A stretch of DNA of 9,731 nt from Anaerolineae bacterium (lineage in GTDB: Bacteria; Chloroflexota; Anaerolineae; SpSt-600): NCBI GenBank assembly GCA_028275425.1, contig JAPWUT010000048.1, positions 1 through 9,731 on the forward strand, read 5' to 3'. Made by a program: the position numbers and the translations under genes. This document shows, piece after piece, positions 1-6,403 of this stretch. Position 1 is the first letter of the stretch; every line of letters begins with the position of its first letter. The notes under the pieces are model-generated. The model saw nothing but the letters and a program-made list of their open reading frames with translations, was not told the DNA's origin and made no database searches.

Positions 1-582
1 CGCCTTGATTACCTTGCCGACCAAGCGCAGAAGCTGGCCAAAAAACTGGAAGAGGTGGCTTTATTCCAGCAGAACATCCGCCAAGAGCAAGAACGCTGGC
101 TTGAATCCCAGCAAATAGCCGAGCAAGAACGCCGCCGCCAGATGGAAGAATGGGCCAAACAATTCGCTAAATTCGCCGAGAAAATGGAAGAATACTCCTC
201 CCTCATGGAACTATATGCCCAGCAGTACGAGAAGAACCGCAGAATAGCGGAGCAAACAGCAAAGCTTCAGGAAAGCATAACCGCCACCGAAAGGGAAGTC
301 CTGGAGCTCGTGCGGGTAGCGGAGGAAAGGATGAGAAAAGATTGGGATGCCTACCGCGAGGAGACCGAAAGGAGGTGGAAGAATCAAGAGATGGTGCTTG
401 AGGAGAACAGAAACCGCCAGGAGGTTAAGAACAGGGAATTCCTGGCCAGATTTGAAGCCTTGGAAGAAAGCCTTAGGAGCCTCCGAGAAGAAATTTCCTC
501 TCTCCGCAAGGCTCAAGAGGAAGGGCTGAAGAAAGCGCTGTTGGCTATCCAAGAGTTCCTGGCGGCAACCATGGGGGGTTAG
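1..582 (+). CDS. Coiled-coil protein, 3' part (5' end outside window)
   Basis: The reading frame is open from the first base, so the gene begins upstream; 193 residues are visible before the TAG at 580-582. Nearly the whole visible part is charged and rich in Glu, Gln, Arg, Lys, Ala and Leu, with heptad-like spacing of Leu, Ile, Phe and Met. It therefore looks like one long alpha-helical coiled coil with several Trp residues. There is no signal peptide, membrane segment or catalytic motif in this part. The stop lies 2 nt before the selB ATG on the same strand, so the two are very probably cotranscribed and translationally coupled, and the protein may work with or be expressed with the selenocysteine machinery. 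That link is inference from position only. I do not recognise the family. Coiled-coil composition makes weak matches to SMC, myosin or similar proteins uninformative. Confidence 0.85.
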   Translation, partial: RLDYLADQAQKLAKKLEEVALFQQNIRQEQERWLESQQIAEQERRRQMEEWAKQFAKFAEKMEEYSSLMELYAQQYEKNRRIAEQTAKLQESITATEREVLELVRVAEERMRKDWDAYREETERRWKNQEMVLEENRNRQEVKNREFLARFEALEESLRSLREEISSLRKAQEEGLKKALLAIQEFLAATMGG

Positions 583-584
583 CC

Positions 585-2492
585 ATGTATGTGGTAGGGA
601 CAGCCGGCCACGTGGACCACGGAAAGTCAACCCTGGTCAAGGCCTTGACCGGGATAGACCCCGATAGGCTCAAGGAAGAGAAAGAGAGGGAAATGACCAT
701 AGACCTCGGCTTTGCCTGGCTCACCCTCCCCAACGGAGAAAGGGTGGGAATTGTGGATGTCCCCGGGCACAAAGACTTCATTGAAAACATGCTGGCCGGG
801 GTAGGAGGGATAGACGCCGCCATCCTGGTCATTGCTGCCGATGAAGGGGTTATGCCCCAAACCAAAGAGCACCTGGCCATCCTGGACCTGCTCCAAGTCA
901 AGGCCGGCCTCATAGCCCTGACTAAAATTGACCTGGTGGAAGACAAAGAGTGGCTGGAGATTGTGCAAGAGGAAGTCCGGGAAACGGTGAAGGGAACGGT
1001 CCTGGAAAATGCCCCCATAATCCCGACCTCAGCTAAGACTGGGGAAGGGCTTGACCAGCTTGTGCACGCCCTCCAGGAAATACTCAGCCGAACTCCCCCC
1101 AGGATTGACCTGGGAAAGCCCCGCCTGCCCATAGACCGCGTTTTCACCATTTCCGGCTTCGGAACCGTTGTAACCGGAACTTTGGTGGACGGGAGCCTTC
1201 AAGTTGGGCAAGAGGTGGAAATCTTGCCCCAGGGATTGCGGGCCAGGATAAGGGGATTGCAATCCTACAAGCAAAAAATCCAGAAAGCTCTCCCCGGAAG
1301 CAGAGTGGCCGTAAACCTCAGCGGAGTGGATAAGGAACAGATAAGCCGAGGGGATGTCCTTACCATACCAGGCTGGCTAACCCCGACCAACTTGGTGGAT
1401 GTCCACCTACGCTACCTGGCCGATGCCCCGTTCCCTTTGAGTCACGGCTCCCAAGTAAAATTCTTCAGCGGTTCCGCCGAAGTTATGGCCAAAGCAAGGC
1501 TTCTGGACCGAGAAGAGTTAAAGCCGGGGGAGGAAGCCTTCGTCCAGCTTGTCCTGGAAAGGCCAATACCCCTGGTAAAGGGCGATGGCTTCATAATCCG
1601 CTGGCCTTCCCCGGCAGTGACAGTGGGAGGGGGCAAGGTCCTGGACCCCCATCCGGGCAAGAGGCACCGCCGTTTCCGGCCAGAGGTCATAGAAAAGCTC
1701 AAGACCCTGGCCCTCGGTACTCCTGAGGAAGTTTTCCTCAGCACTCTAAGGGCCAGAGAACCCGCCCGCTTTCAGGACCTTTTGCCTTACCTCGGGCTGG
1801 AGAAAGGGAAAGCTTTGGAAATTCTGCAGAAGCTTGTAGAAAGAGGGGAAATCGTAGCTCTAAAGCCAGAAAGTGCCGGAGAAGAAGGCTATCTCCTCAC
1901 CAAGGCAGGCTGGGATAAGCTCCTCAACAGCGTAATCGCCCTGGTGGGAGATTACCACCAACGTTATCCACTGCGGAGAGGTATGCCCAAAGAGGAGCTC
2001 CGGAGCAAGCTCAGGATTAACCCAAGCTTGCTTGGAGAACTGTTAGTTAGGGCCTCAGCCGAGGGTAAAATCCGAGAGGAAGAGGGGGTAGTGGCGCTAC
2101 CATCACACGAGGTTAAATTCACCCCTGAGCAGAAGGAGCTGGTGGATAAGCTCATGGCCCGCTTCAAAGCCAGCCCTTACGCTACCCCTTCAGTGGCCGA
2201 GTGCGAAGCAGCCTTGGGTAGCGAGCTATTTTCAGCCCTCCTGGATTTAGGCAAATTGGTCAAAGTCAGCCCCGAGGTCGTATTCCTGGCCGAAACTTAC
2301 AGGGAAATGGTCAGGAGAGTAGTGGAGAGGCTGGAGAAGGAGGGGAAGATAACCGTAGCCCAAGTGAGGGATATGTTCGGGACAAGCCGCAAGTATGCCC
2401 TGGCCCTGATGGAGCACTTGGATGAGAGGAAAATCACCAAAAGGGTAGGCGATGAGCGAATTCTACTGCAGAAGCCCGCAAAAGGGCTATGA
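585..2492 (+). CDS. selB: Selenocysteine-specific translation elongation factor SelB
   Basis: This 635-aa protein is a GTPase that delivers Sec-tRNA(Sec) to the ribosome at UGA codons marked by a SECIS element in the mRNA. The G domain is complete: G1 GHVDHGKST (residues 8-16), a switch I segment with MTIDLGFAWL (about 37-46, characteristic of SelB rather than EF-Tu), G3 DVPGH (58-62), G4 TKID (113-116) and G5 TSA (148-150). EF-Tu-like beta-barrel domains follow at about 175-350, including RVFTISGFGTVVTGTL. A long C-terminal part (about 370-635) looks like serial winged-helix domains; the last, from about residue 580, contains VAQVRDMFGTSRKYA and should bind SECIS RNA. Length matches bacterial SelB. 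The ATG at 585 is favoured by its 2-nt gap from the upstream stop and by the G-run at 573-578 acting as a weak Shine-Dalgarno. selA, selD and selC are not in the window. Confidence 0.97.
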   Translation: MYVVGTAGHVDHGKSTLVKALTGIDPDRLKEEKEREMTIDLGFAWLTLPNGERVGIVDVPGHKDFIENMLAGVGGIDAAILVIAADEGVMPQTKEHLAILDLLQVKAGLIALTKIDLVEDKEWLEIVQEEVRETVKGTVLENAPIIPTSAKTGEGLDQLVHALQEILSRTPPRIDLGKPRLPIDRVFTISGFGTVVTGTLVDGSLQVGQEVEILPQGLRARIRGLQSYKQKIQKALPGSRVAVNLSGVDKEQISRGDVLTIPGWLTPTNLVDVHLRYLADAPFPLSHGSQVKFFSGSAEVMAKARLLDREELKPGEEAFVQLVLERPIPLVKGDGFIIRWPSPAVTVGGGKVLDPHPGKRHRRFRPEVIEKLKTLALGTPEEVFLSTLRAREPARFQDLLPYLGLEKGKALEILQKLVERGEIVALKPESAGEEGYLLTKAGWDKLLNSVIALVGDYHQRYPLRRGMPKEELRSKLRINPSLLGELLVRASAEGKIREEEGVVALPSHEVKFTPEQKELVDKLMARFKASPYATPSVAECEAALGSELFSALLDLGKLVKVSPEVVFLAETYREMVRRVVERLEKEGKITVAQVRDMFGTSRKYALALMEHLDERKITKRVGDERILLQKPAKGL

Positions 2493-2555
2493 GCCTGGCC
2501 TTCTCTGCTTAAGCATTTCCCCCGTTCCCGCAGAAAACTTTTGATGCAAATTAAG

Positions 2556-2594
2556 ATAAGGGGCAAGGGCTTAAAGTGGCCCCTTGCCCCTTAT
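2556..2594. terminator. Probable bidirectional terminator between convergent selB and fadD
   Basis: A perfect 14-bp inverted repeat, ATAAGGGGCAAGGG at 2556-2569 and its complement at 2581-2594, encloses an 11-nt loop. It lies between the selB stop (2490-2492) and the fadD stop (2606-2608 on the minus strand), where a shared terminator is expected. The stem is G/C-rich and flanked by A/T at its base. There is no long T-tract on either side, only a short T-rich stretch on the minus-strand side, so it is an imperfect intrinsic terminator. An RNA-stabilising 3' hairpin is the alternative. Confidence 0.65.
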
Positions 2595-2605
2595 AGCTCA
2601 GCCAA

Positions 2606-4318
2606 TTACTTTTGCGCCTGAAGCTTCCGCTTCTCCTCCTCGGCCAGCACCCGGCGAAGAATCTTACCCACAGTGCTCTTGGGGAGTTCCTTCCGGAATT
2701 CTACCATCCTGGGCACTTTGTAGGGAGCGAGGTTCTTCCGGCAGAACTCAATTATCTCTTCCTCCGTAGCCACTTCCCCTTCCTTCAGCACAACAAAAGC
2801 CTTAACGGTCTCACCTCGGTAGGGATCCGGCACTCCAACTACGGCCGCTTCTTTGACTTTGGGGTGCTGGTAAAGGACTTCCTCTACCTCGCGAGGATAG
2901 ATGTTGTAGCCGCCGGCAATTATCATCTCCTTCTTACGGTCCACGATGTAGAAGTATCCGTCCTCATCCATCTTAGCGATGTCTCCTGTGAGGAGCCAGC
3001 CCTCCTTGAAGACCAGAGCGGTCTCTTCGGGCATCTGCCAGTAACCCTTCATAACTTGAGGCCCCTTTATGGCCAGCTCCCCTACTTCACCAGGCGGCAG
3101 CTCCTTCGTACCGGTCTCCAGGTCCACAATGCGGGCTTCGGTATCAGGGAACGGAATGCCGATAGAACCAGCCTTGTTAACGCCGTAGATTGGATTGCAG
3201 TGGGTAACAGGTGAGGTTTCGGTGAGGCCGTAGCCCTCGCACAGCTTACCACCTGTTATCTGCTCAAACTTCTGCTTTACTTCAACCGGAAGAGGGGCGG
3301 CTCCACTTATGCAGGCCTTTACCGAGCGCAAATTATGTTTGGGTGTCTCAGGGTGGTTGATTAGGGCAATGTACATTGTAGGCACGCCAGGGAACAGGGT
3401 GACCTTGTACTTGTCAATGAGAAGGAGCATTTCGTCAATATCCCTGGGGTTGGGCATTGGGATAATCGTTCCAGCCCCGTTTATCCCCAAATTCATACAT
3501 ACGGTCATCCCGTAGGAGTGGAAGAAGGGCAGGGCGCCCAAGGTCACCTCCTTGCCCTCTTGAAGGTCGGGGAGCCAAGCGCGGACCTGCAAGGTATTAG
3601 CTACCAGGTTGTAGTGGGTGAGCATAGCTCCTTTGGGGACGCCGGTAGTGCCTCCTGTGTAGAGAAGGCATGCAATATCTTCCTGCGGGTTTATTTCCAC
3701 AGGGGCCGGGTTCGGAGGGTACTTAGCTATGAGGTCTTGGAACATATAGGTTCCTTCTACCAGCTCCCCTTCCAGGCGATGCCCTTCCTTCTTCTCCATG
3801 GCTATGGTGAACAGAAACTTCAAAATTGGCGGGAAGTATTCCTTGATGTTGGTCACTATGATGTTCTTGAGAGGGGTCTTGGGCTTCACGTTGCGGATAA
3901 CTGGATAGAACCTGGTGAGGGTAACGACCGTCTCAACCCCAGCGTTGTTGAACTGGTATTCAAGCTCCCTCTCCACGTAGAGGGGGTTAGTGGGGACAAC
4001 GGTGGCACCGGCCTTGAGGGCTCCGTAATAAGCAATAACAAATTGAGGGCAGTTGGGTAAGTGGACGGCTACTTTGGAGCCTTTCTTCACCCCCAGGGCT
4101 TGGAGGGCAGTGGCAAAGCGGTCCACAAGTTCCTTAAGCTTTCGGTAAGTTATCTGGCTTCCAAGGAACCTCTTGCCAACTTTCCCCCCGAAGATAAGAG
4201 CAGGCCGGTCGGGATACTTAGCGGCGCTGTCATCCAGGAACTTGTAGAGGGGGATTAAGGGGTAAGCGATTGATTGCGGTACTCCGGGGTCATAAAACTT
4301 ATACCACACCTTTTCCAT
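2606..4318 (-). CDS. fadD: Long-chain fatty acid--CoA ligase (FadD-type, AMP-forming)
   Basis: The 570-aa product belongs to the acyl-adenylate-forming (ANL) superfamily and should activate a fatty acid with ATP and CoA to acyl-CoA, AMP and pyrophosphate. All core motifs are present: the P-loop YTGGTTGVPKG (220-230), EGYGLTETSP (361-370), TGDIA (444-448), the hinge DRKKEMII (460-467), GGYNIYPREVEE (469-480) and the C-terminal catalytic lysine in STVGKILRR (K552). Length is normal for bacterial FadD and the protein looks intact. The start is ATG at 4316-4318, preceded by a strong Shine-Dalgarno. It is transcribed alone, convergent with selB and in the same direction as the degraded tail upstream. 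The motifs do not fix substrate chain length; a medium-chain or aryl acid ligase is less likely given overall resemblance to FadD. Probably cytosolic or peripheral at the inner membrane face. Confidence 0.94.
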   Translation of the reverse strand: MEKVWYKFYDPGVPQSIAYPLIPLYKFLDDSAAKYPDRPALIFGGKVGKRFLGSQITYRKLKELVDRFATALQALGVKKGSKVAVHLPNCPQFVIAYYGALKAGATVVPTNPLYVERELEYQFNNAGVETVVTLTRFYPVIRNVKPKTPLKNIIVTNIKEYFPPILKFLFTIAMEKKEGHRLEGELVEGTYMFQDLIAKYPPNPAPVEINPQEDIACLLYTGGTTGVPKGAMLTHYNLVANTLQVRAWLPDLQEGKEVTLGALPFFHSYGMTVCMNLGINGAGTIIPMPNPRDIDEMLLLIDKYKVTLFPGVPTMYIALINHPETPKHNLRSVKACISGAAPLPVEVKQKFEQITGGKLCEGYGLTETSPVTHCNPIYGVNKAGSIGIPFPDTEARIVDLETGTKELPPGEVGELAIKGPQVMKGYWQMPEETALVFKEGWLLTGDIAKMDEDGYFYIVDRKKEMIIAGGYNIYPREVEEVLYQHPKVKEAAVVGVPDPYRGETVKAFVVLKEGEVATEEEIIEFCRKNLAPYKVPRMVEFRKELPKSTVGKILRRVLAEEEKRKLQAQK

Positions 4319-4323
4319 GGTTT

Positions 4324-4332
4324 CCCCTCCTT
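4324..4332 (-). promoter_or_regulatory. Shine-Dalgarno of fadD
   Basis: On the minus strand this reads AAGGAGGGG, a near-perfect match to the anti-Shine-Dalgarno, ending 5 nt before the ATG at 4316-4318. It fixes the fadD start. Confidence 0.85.
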
Positions 4333-4368
4333 TGGGTTATCGCTTTTCACAGCTTCCATTGCCTGGAT

Positions 4369-4612
4369 TTAAGGATATTTTAACACAAATCTGTCCCCAA
4401 CGCAAATCAAGACTGTGAAATTCCCCACGTAGTTACCGTTGACAAACGCCGGCAGCTGTTCCCCCGTAGCCCAATGATATACCCCGATACGGAAGCGGCG
4501 AGCGCTTTTGGGCCATTGCTGCGGGATTTTGAGTTGGTGCGGGTCTTCAATAATATCCCCTGGCAACCAAACCGTTGGCGGGTAATTGCGCTCATAACCT
4601 GGTGCGAGGGAA
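4369..4612 (-). pseudogene. C-terminal remnant of a glycosyltransferase family 39-like / membrane protein
   Basis: About 80 codons are open on the minus strand and end in TAA at 4369-4371. The peptide includes NYPPTVWLPGDIIEDPHQLK followed by FRIGVYHWATGEQLPAF and ends VGDRFVLKYP. As I recall it, this pattern (YPP..W.PG..v.D, then lGvY...TGe.lp) is the C-terminal beta-sandwich seen at the end of large dolichyl-phosphate-mannose-type glycosyltransferases of Chloroflexota. The membrane-spanning catalytic part is missing. Upstream of about 4600-4612 the sequence turns into the repeat family, and no start codon or Shine-Dalgarno belongs to the homologous part. The frame stays open into the repeats, but that extension reads as low-complexity Pro/Gly/Arg peptide. 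I read it as the surviving 3' end of a gene broken by repeat insertion or deletion. The family assignment is moderate; the truncation is more certain. Confidence 0.55.
4377..4405 (-). promoter_or_regulatory. Candidate fadD promoter
   Basis: On the minus strand, TTGCGT (4400-4405) and TAAAAT (4377-4382) are separated by 17 nt, upstream of the fadD Shine-Dalgarno. The -10 matches consensus at 5 of 6 positions; the -35 matches only at TTG. It lies inside the last codons of the degraded upstream tail, which suggests fadD has its own promoter. The weak -35 keeps this tentative. Confidence 0.35.
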
Positions 4613-4660
4613 AGGGGAAAAATTTGGGCGGGATTCTCCCCTCTCCGCCTTGGAGAGAAG
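4613..4660. repeat. Degenerate repeat fragment at the edge of the array
   Basis: From about 4606, GCGAGGGAAAGGGGAAAAAT closely resembles the hairpin-plus-AAAATTTT segment of the type B tail (4784-4805 and 5265-5286), and the match weakens after about 4635. A separate small hairpin, CTCTCC/GGAGAG at 4641-4657, follows directly. This marks the junction between the broken gene tail and the array. Confidence 0.5.
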
Positions 4661-4771
4661 CAGAACGCTGGCGAACCCAAAGCCCACGGGGGTGGGAAAA
4701 TGGGGTCCAGGGGACGAAGCCCCCATGGCGGGGGACTGTGGGGGATGTGCCCTTCCGACCTAACCCCTTGA

Positions 4772-4796
4772 CCCCCTTCCCTGCGAGGGAAGGGGG
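4772..4796. repeat. Perfect 11-bp hairpin in type B tail, copy 1
   Basis: CCCCCTTCCCT (4772-4782), loop GCG, AGGGAAGGGGG (4786-4796), then AAAATTTTGT. The paralogous hairpin in copy 4 is at 5255-5275 with a 9-bp perfect stem. Hairpins of this CCCCTT/AAGGGG design are common intergenic repeats in several phyla, so it may be a separate small repeat nested inside the larger unit. With its A/T-rich 3' flank it could also act as a terminator. Confidence 0.7.
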
Positions 4797-5168
4797 AAAA
4801 TTTTGTGGGGTTATCGGGTAAGCCTACGAGTGGGGCCCAAAACGCTGGCAAACCCAAAGCCCACGGGGTGGGCAAATGGGGGTCCAGGGGGGCGAAGCCC
4901 CCTGGCAGGGGGCCGTGGGGGTGTCCCCCAACAAAACCAAAAGAAGGGGCGAATTGCCCGCATTAGCAACCCGGCCCCGAGTGGGACCCAAAACGCTGGC
5001 AAACCCAAAGCCCACGAGGGTGGGCAAAGGGGAGGTCCAGGGGGGCGAAGCCCCCTGGCAGGGGGTTTGGGGGATGTGCCCCCAAAAGCTAAAAATAGGG
5101 GGCGAGTAACCCACCCCTGCAACCACGCCACGAGTGGGACCCAAAACGCTGGCAAACCCAAAGCCCAC

Positions 5169-5210
5169 GGGGTGGGCAAAGGGGGGGTCCAGGGGGGCGA
5201 AGCCCCCTGG
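5169..5210 (+). other. Overlapping G-quadruplex motif and GAA-loop hairpin in the repeat core (best copy)
   Basis: In copy 4, four G-tracts (5169-5172, 5174-5176, 5181-5187, 5192-5197) are separated by loops of 1, 4 and 4 nt, which fits the intramolecular G-quadruplex pattern. The last tract is also the 5' arm of a hairpin, CCAGGGGG (5189-5196) with CCCCCTGG (5203-5210), closing on a GAA loop. The two folds exclude each other. Most other cores retain both elements with small changes. Folding is inference from pattern. Confidence 0.55.
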
Positions 5211-5564
5211 CAGGGGGTTTGGGGGATGTGCCTTTCCGACCTAACCCCCTGGCCCCCTTCCCTGCGAGGGAAGGGAGAAAATTTTGTGGGGTTATCGGGT
5301 AAGCCCACGAGTGGGACCCAAAACGCTGGCAAACCCAAAGCCCACGGGGGTGGGCAAACGGGGGGTCCAGGGGGGCGAAACCCCCATGGCAGGGGGTTTG
5401 GGGGATGTGCCCCCACAAAACCAAAAGAAGGGGCGAGTAGCCCGCATTAGCAACCCCGCCACGAGTGGGGCCCAAAACGCTGGCAAACCCAAAGCCCACG
5501 AGGGTGGGCAAATGGGGGGTCCAGGGGGTGCAAGCCCTCTGGTAAAAGGTGCGTCTCCTGCGAA

Positions 5565-5581
5565 GGCAAAGGTTCTTTGCC
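5565..5581. repeat. Perfect 7-bp inverted repeat at the surE promoter
   Basis: GGCAAAG (5565-5571), GTT, CTTTGCC (5575-5581). It overlaps the proposed -35 box of surE, so it could be an operator. It could equally be the last hairpin of the neighbouring repeat array, or chance. Confidence 0.4.
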
Positions 5582-5606
5582 CCCTTGGCCGCTAACATAG
5601 TATAAT
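5577..5606 (+). promoter_or_regulatory. Probable sigma-70-type promoter of surE
   Basis: TATAAT at 5601-5606 is a perfect -10 box. TTGCCC at 5577-5582 is an acceptable -35 (4 of 6), with an 18-nt spacer. Transcription would start near 5612-5615, leaving a leader of only about 15-18 nt before the TTG start. It lies just past the end of the repeat array, so surE and the following gene appear to be driven from here. Confidence 0.65.
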
Positions 5607-5617
5607 TTGACAAAAAC

Positions 5618-5624
5618 GGAGGGG
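5618..5624 (+). promoter_or_regulatory. Shine-Dalgarno of surE supporting a TTG start
   Basis: GGAGGGG ends 5 nt before TTG at 5630-5632. No ATG or GTG is suitably placed, and the next in-frame Met (residue 50) falls after the essential NDDG motif. The site therefore decides the start. Confidence 0.85.
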
Positions 5625-5629
5625 AAACC

Positions 5630-6403
5630 TTGGGAAAACCTTACATACTTTTGACTAACGATGACGGAGTGGACGCCCCGGGCCTCCTGGCCCTTAAAAA
5701 GGCCATTGAACCATTGGGAGAAATAGCCATCCTGGCCCCGGACCATAACTGGTCAGCAGCGGGACACCCAAGGACAATGCATAAACCCTTGAGAGTGGAA
5801 GAGGTCCGCCTGGCCGATGGCTCCATCGCCTATGCTTCCAACGGAGCACCTTCCGACTGCGTCGCCTTGGCAGTCCTGGGATTTTTCCCCAAAAGGCCAG
5901 ATTTGGTGGTATCGGGGATAAACCTTGGGGGAAATATGGGCTACGATGTAACCTACTCCGGGACCGTTGCCGCGGCAATTGAGGCCGCTATCTTCGGAAT
6001 ACCGGCTATAGCAGTCTCCCTGGACACCTTCTCTCCCGATGCCGATTACTCCGCCGCAGCCGAATTTGCCGCCCGCCTGGCCGAATACGTCTTGGAAAAG
6101 GGGCTTCCCCCCCACGCCTTCCTTAACGTCAACGTGCCCGCTATCCCCAAAGAACAGATAAAGGGCGTGCAAGTAACCAGGCTCGGAAAGCGCTTCTACG
6201 AGGACCAGCTTATAAAGCGCCAGGACCCCAGGGGCAAAGATTACTATTGGCTCGGAGGAGGCCCCCCAAAAGACATCCTTGAGGAAGGAACCGACGTGGG
6301 AGCCGTAGCCAGGGGGTTCATCTCCGTCACCCCCCTCCACTTGGATATGACCGATTACAAACTCCTGGAAGCGCTGCGCTCTTGGGAGATATTCCGTGAA
6401 TAG
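5630..6403 (+). CDS. surE: 5'/3'-nucleotidase SurE
   Basis: The 257-aa product is a divalent-metal-dependent phosphatase that removes phosphate from nucleoside 5'- and 3'-monophosphates; family members are linked to stationary-phase and stress survival. The family hallmarks are complete: LLTNDDGVDAPGL (7-19) with metal-binding D11 and D12, APDHNWSAAGH (36-46) with S42, SNGAPSDCVALA (70-81), SGINLGGNMGYDVTYSGTVA (95-114) with N98, and FLNVNVP further on. The length is typical. Translation starts at TTG with a good Shine-Dalgarno. The stop overlaps the GTG start of the next gene by 8 nt, so the two form a translationally coupled operon. The protein is cytosolic; no signal peptide is present. 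Identification is secure. Confidence 0.97.
   Translation: MGKPYILLTNDDGVDAPGLLALKKAIEPLGEIAILAPDHNWSAAGHPRTMHKPLRVEEVRLADGSIAYASNGAPSDCVALAVLGFFPKRPDLVVSGINLGGNMGYDVTYSGTVAAAIEAAIFGIPAIAVSLDTFSPDADYSAAAEFAARLAEYVLEKGLPPHAFLNVNVPAIPKEQIKGVQVTRLGKRFYEDQLIKRQDPRGKDYYWLGGGPPKDILEEGTDVGAVARGFISVTPLHLDMTDYKLLEALRSWEIFRE

Larger units (their letters stand above)
4661..5560 (+). repeat. Mosaic tandem array of about six G-rich units (151-177 bp)
   Basis: Units run head to tail: copy 1 at 4661-4826 (missing its first 11 nt), copy 2 at 4827-4977, copy 3 at 4978-5130, copy 4 at 5131-5307, copy 5 at 5308-5461, and copy 6 at 5462 to about 5550 (truncated and degenerate). Each core starts CGAGTGGGNCCCAAAACGCT, continues with GGCAAACCCAAAGCCCACG, then G-runs and a GGGGGCGAAGCCCCC-type hairpin. 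After the core comes one of two tails. Type B (copies 1 and 4; full unit 177 bp) carries a CCCTTCCCT/AGGGAAGGG hairpin and AAAATTTTGTGG. Type A (copies 2, 3 and 5; 151, 153 and 154 bp) carries ACAAAACCAAAAGAAGGGGC or a variant of it. Unit lengths are not all multiples of three, so any reading frame rotates between copies; this argues against coding. No transposase or terminal target duplication is visible. Function unknown. Confidence 0.9.

Noticed and set aside
545..1150. 201-codon minus-strand frame opposite selB
   Set aside because: It is antisense to a fully conserved GTPase domain, with Ser/Arg-rich composition typical of a shadow frame.
2490..2560. selB TGA stop read as a selenocysteine codon with a C-terminal extension
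   Set aside because: The frame stays open after TGA, but the extension has no family resemblance, the SelB C-terminal winged helix is already complete, and no convincing SECIS hairpin directly follows.
3518..4060. 180-codon plus-strand frame opposite fadD
   Set aside because: It is antisense to conserved acyl-CoA ligase sequence, with no recognisable motif or ribosome site.
4369..4660. tRNA-Sec (selC) or another small RNA gene near the Sec locus
   Set aside because: I looked for the long acceptor/variable-arm pattern and a TTCGANNC-type T-loop in the intergenic regions and saw none; the inverted repeats present belong to the G-rich repeat family.
4803..5450. Long open frames on both strands through the array (for example plus 4803-5450 and minus 4811-5416)
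   Set aside because: They read as repeated Gly/Pro/Arg/Trp-rich peptide, are open on both strands because the DNA is A/T-poor, and the unit lengths (151 and 154 bp) shift the frame between copies. There is no Shine-Dalgarno.
4661..5560. CRISPR-like array
   Set aside because: The repeats are far too long and G-rich, the intervening segments are themselves repeated (types A and B) rather than unique spacers, and there are no cas genes.
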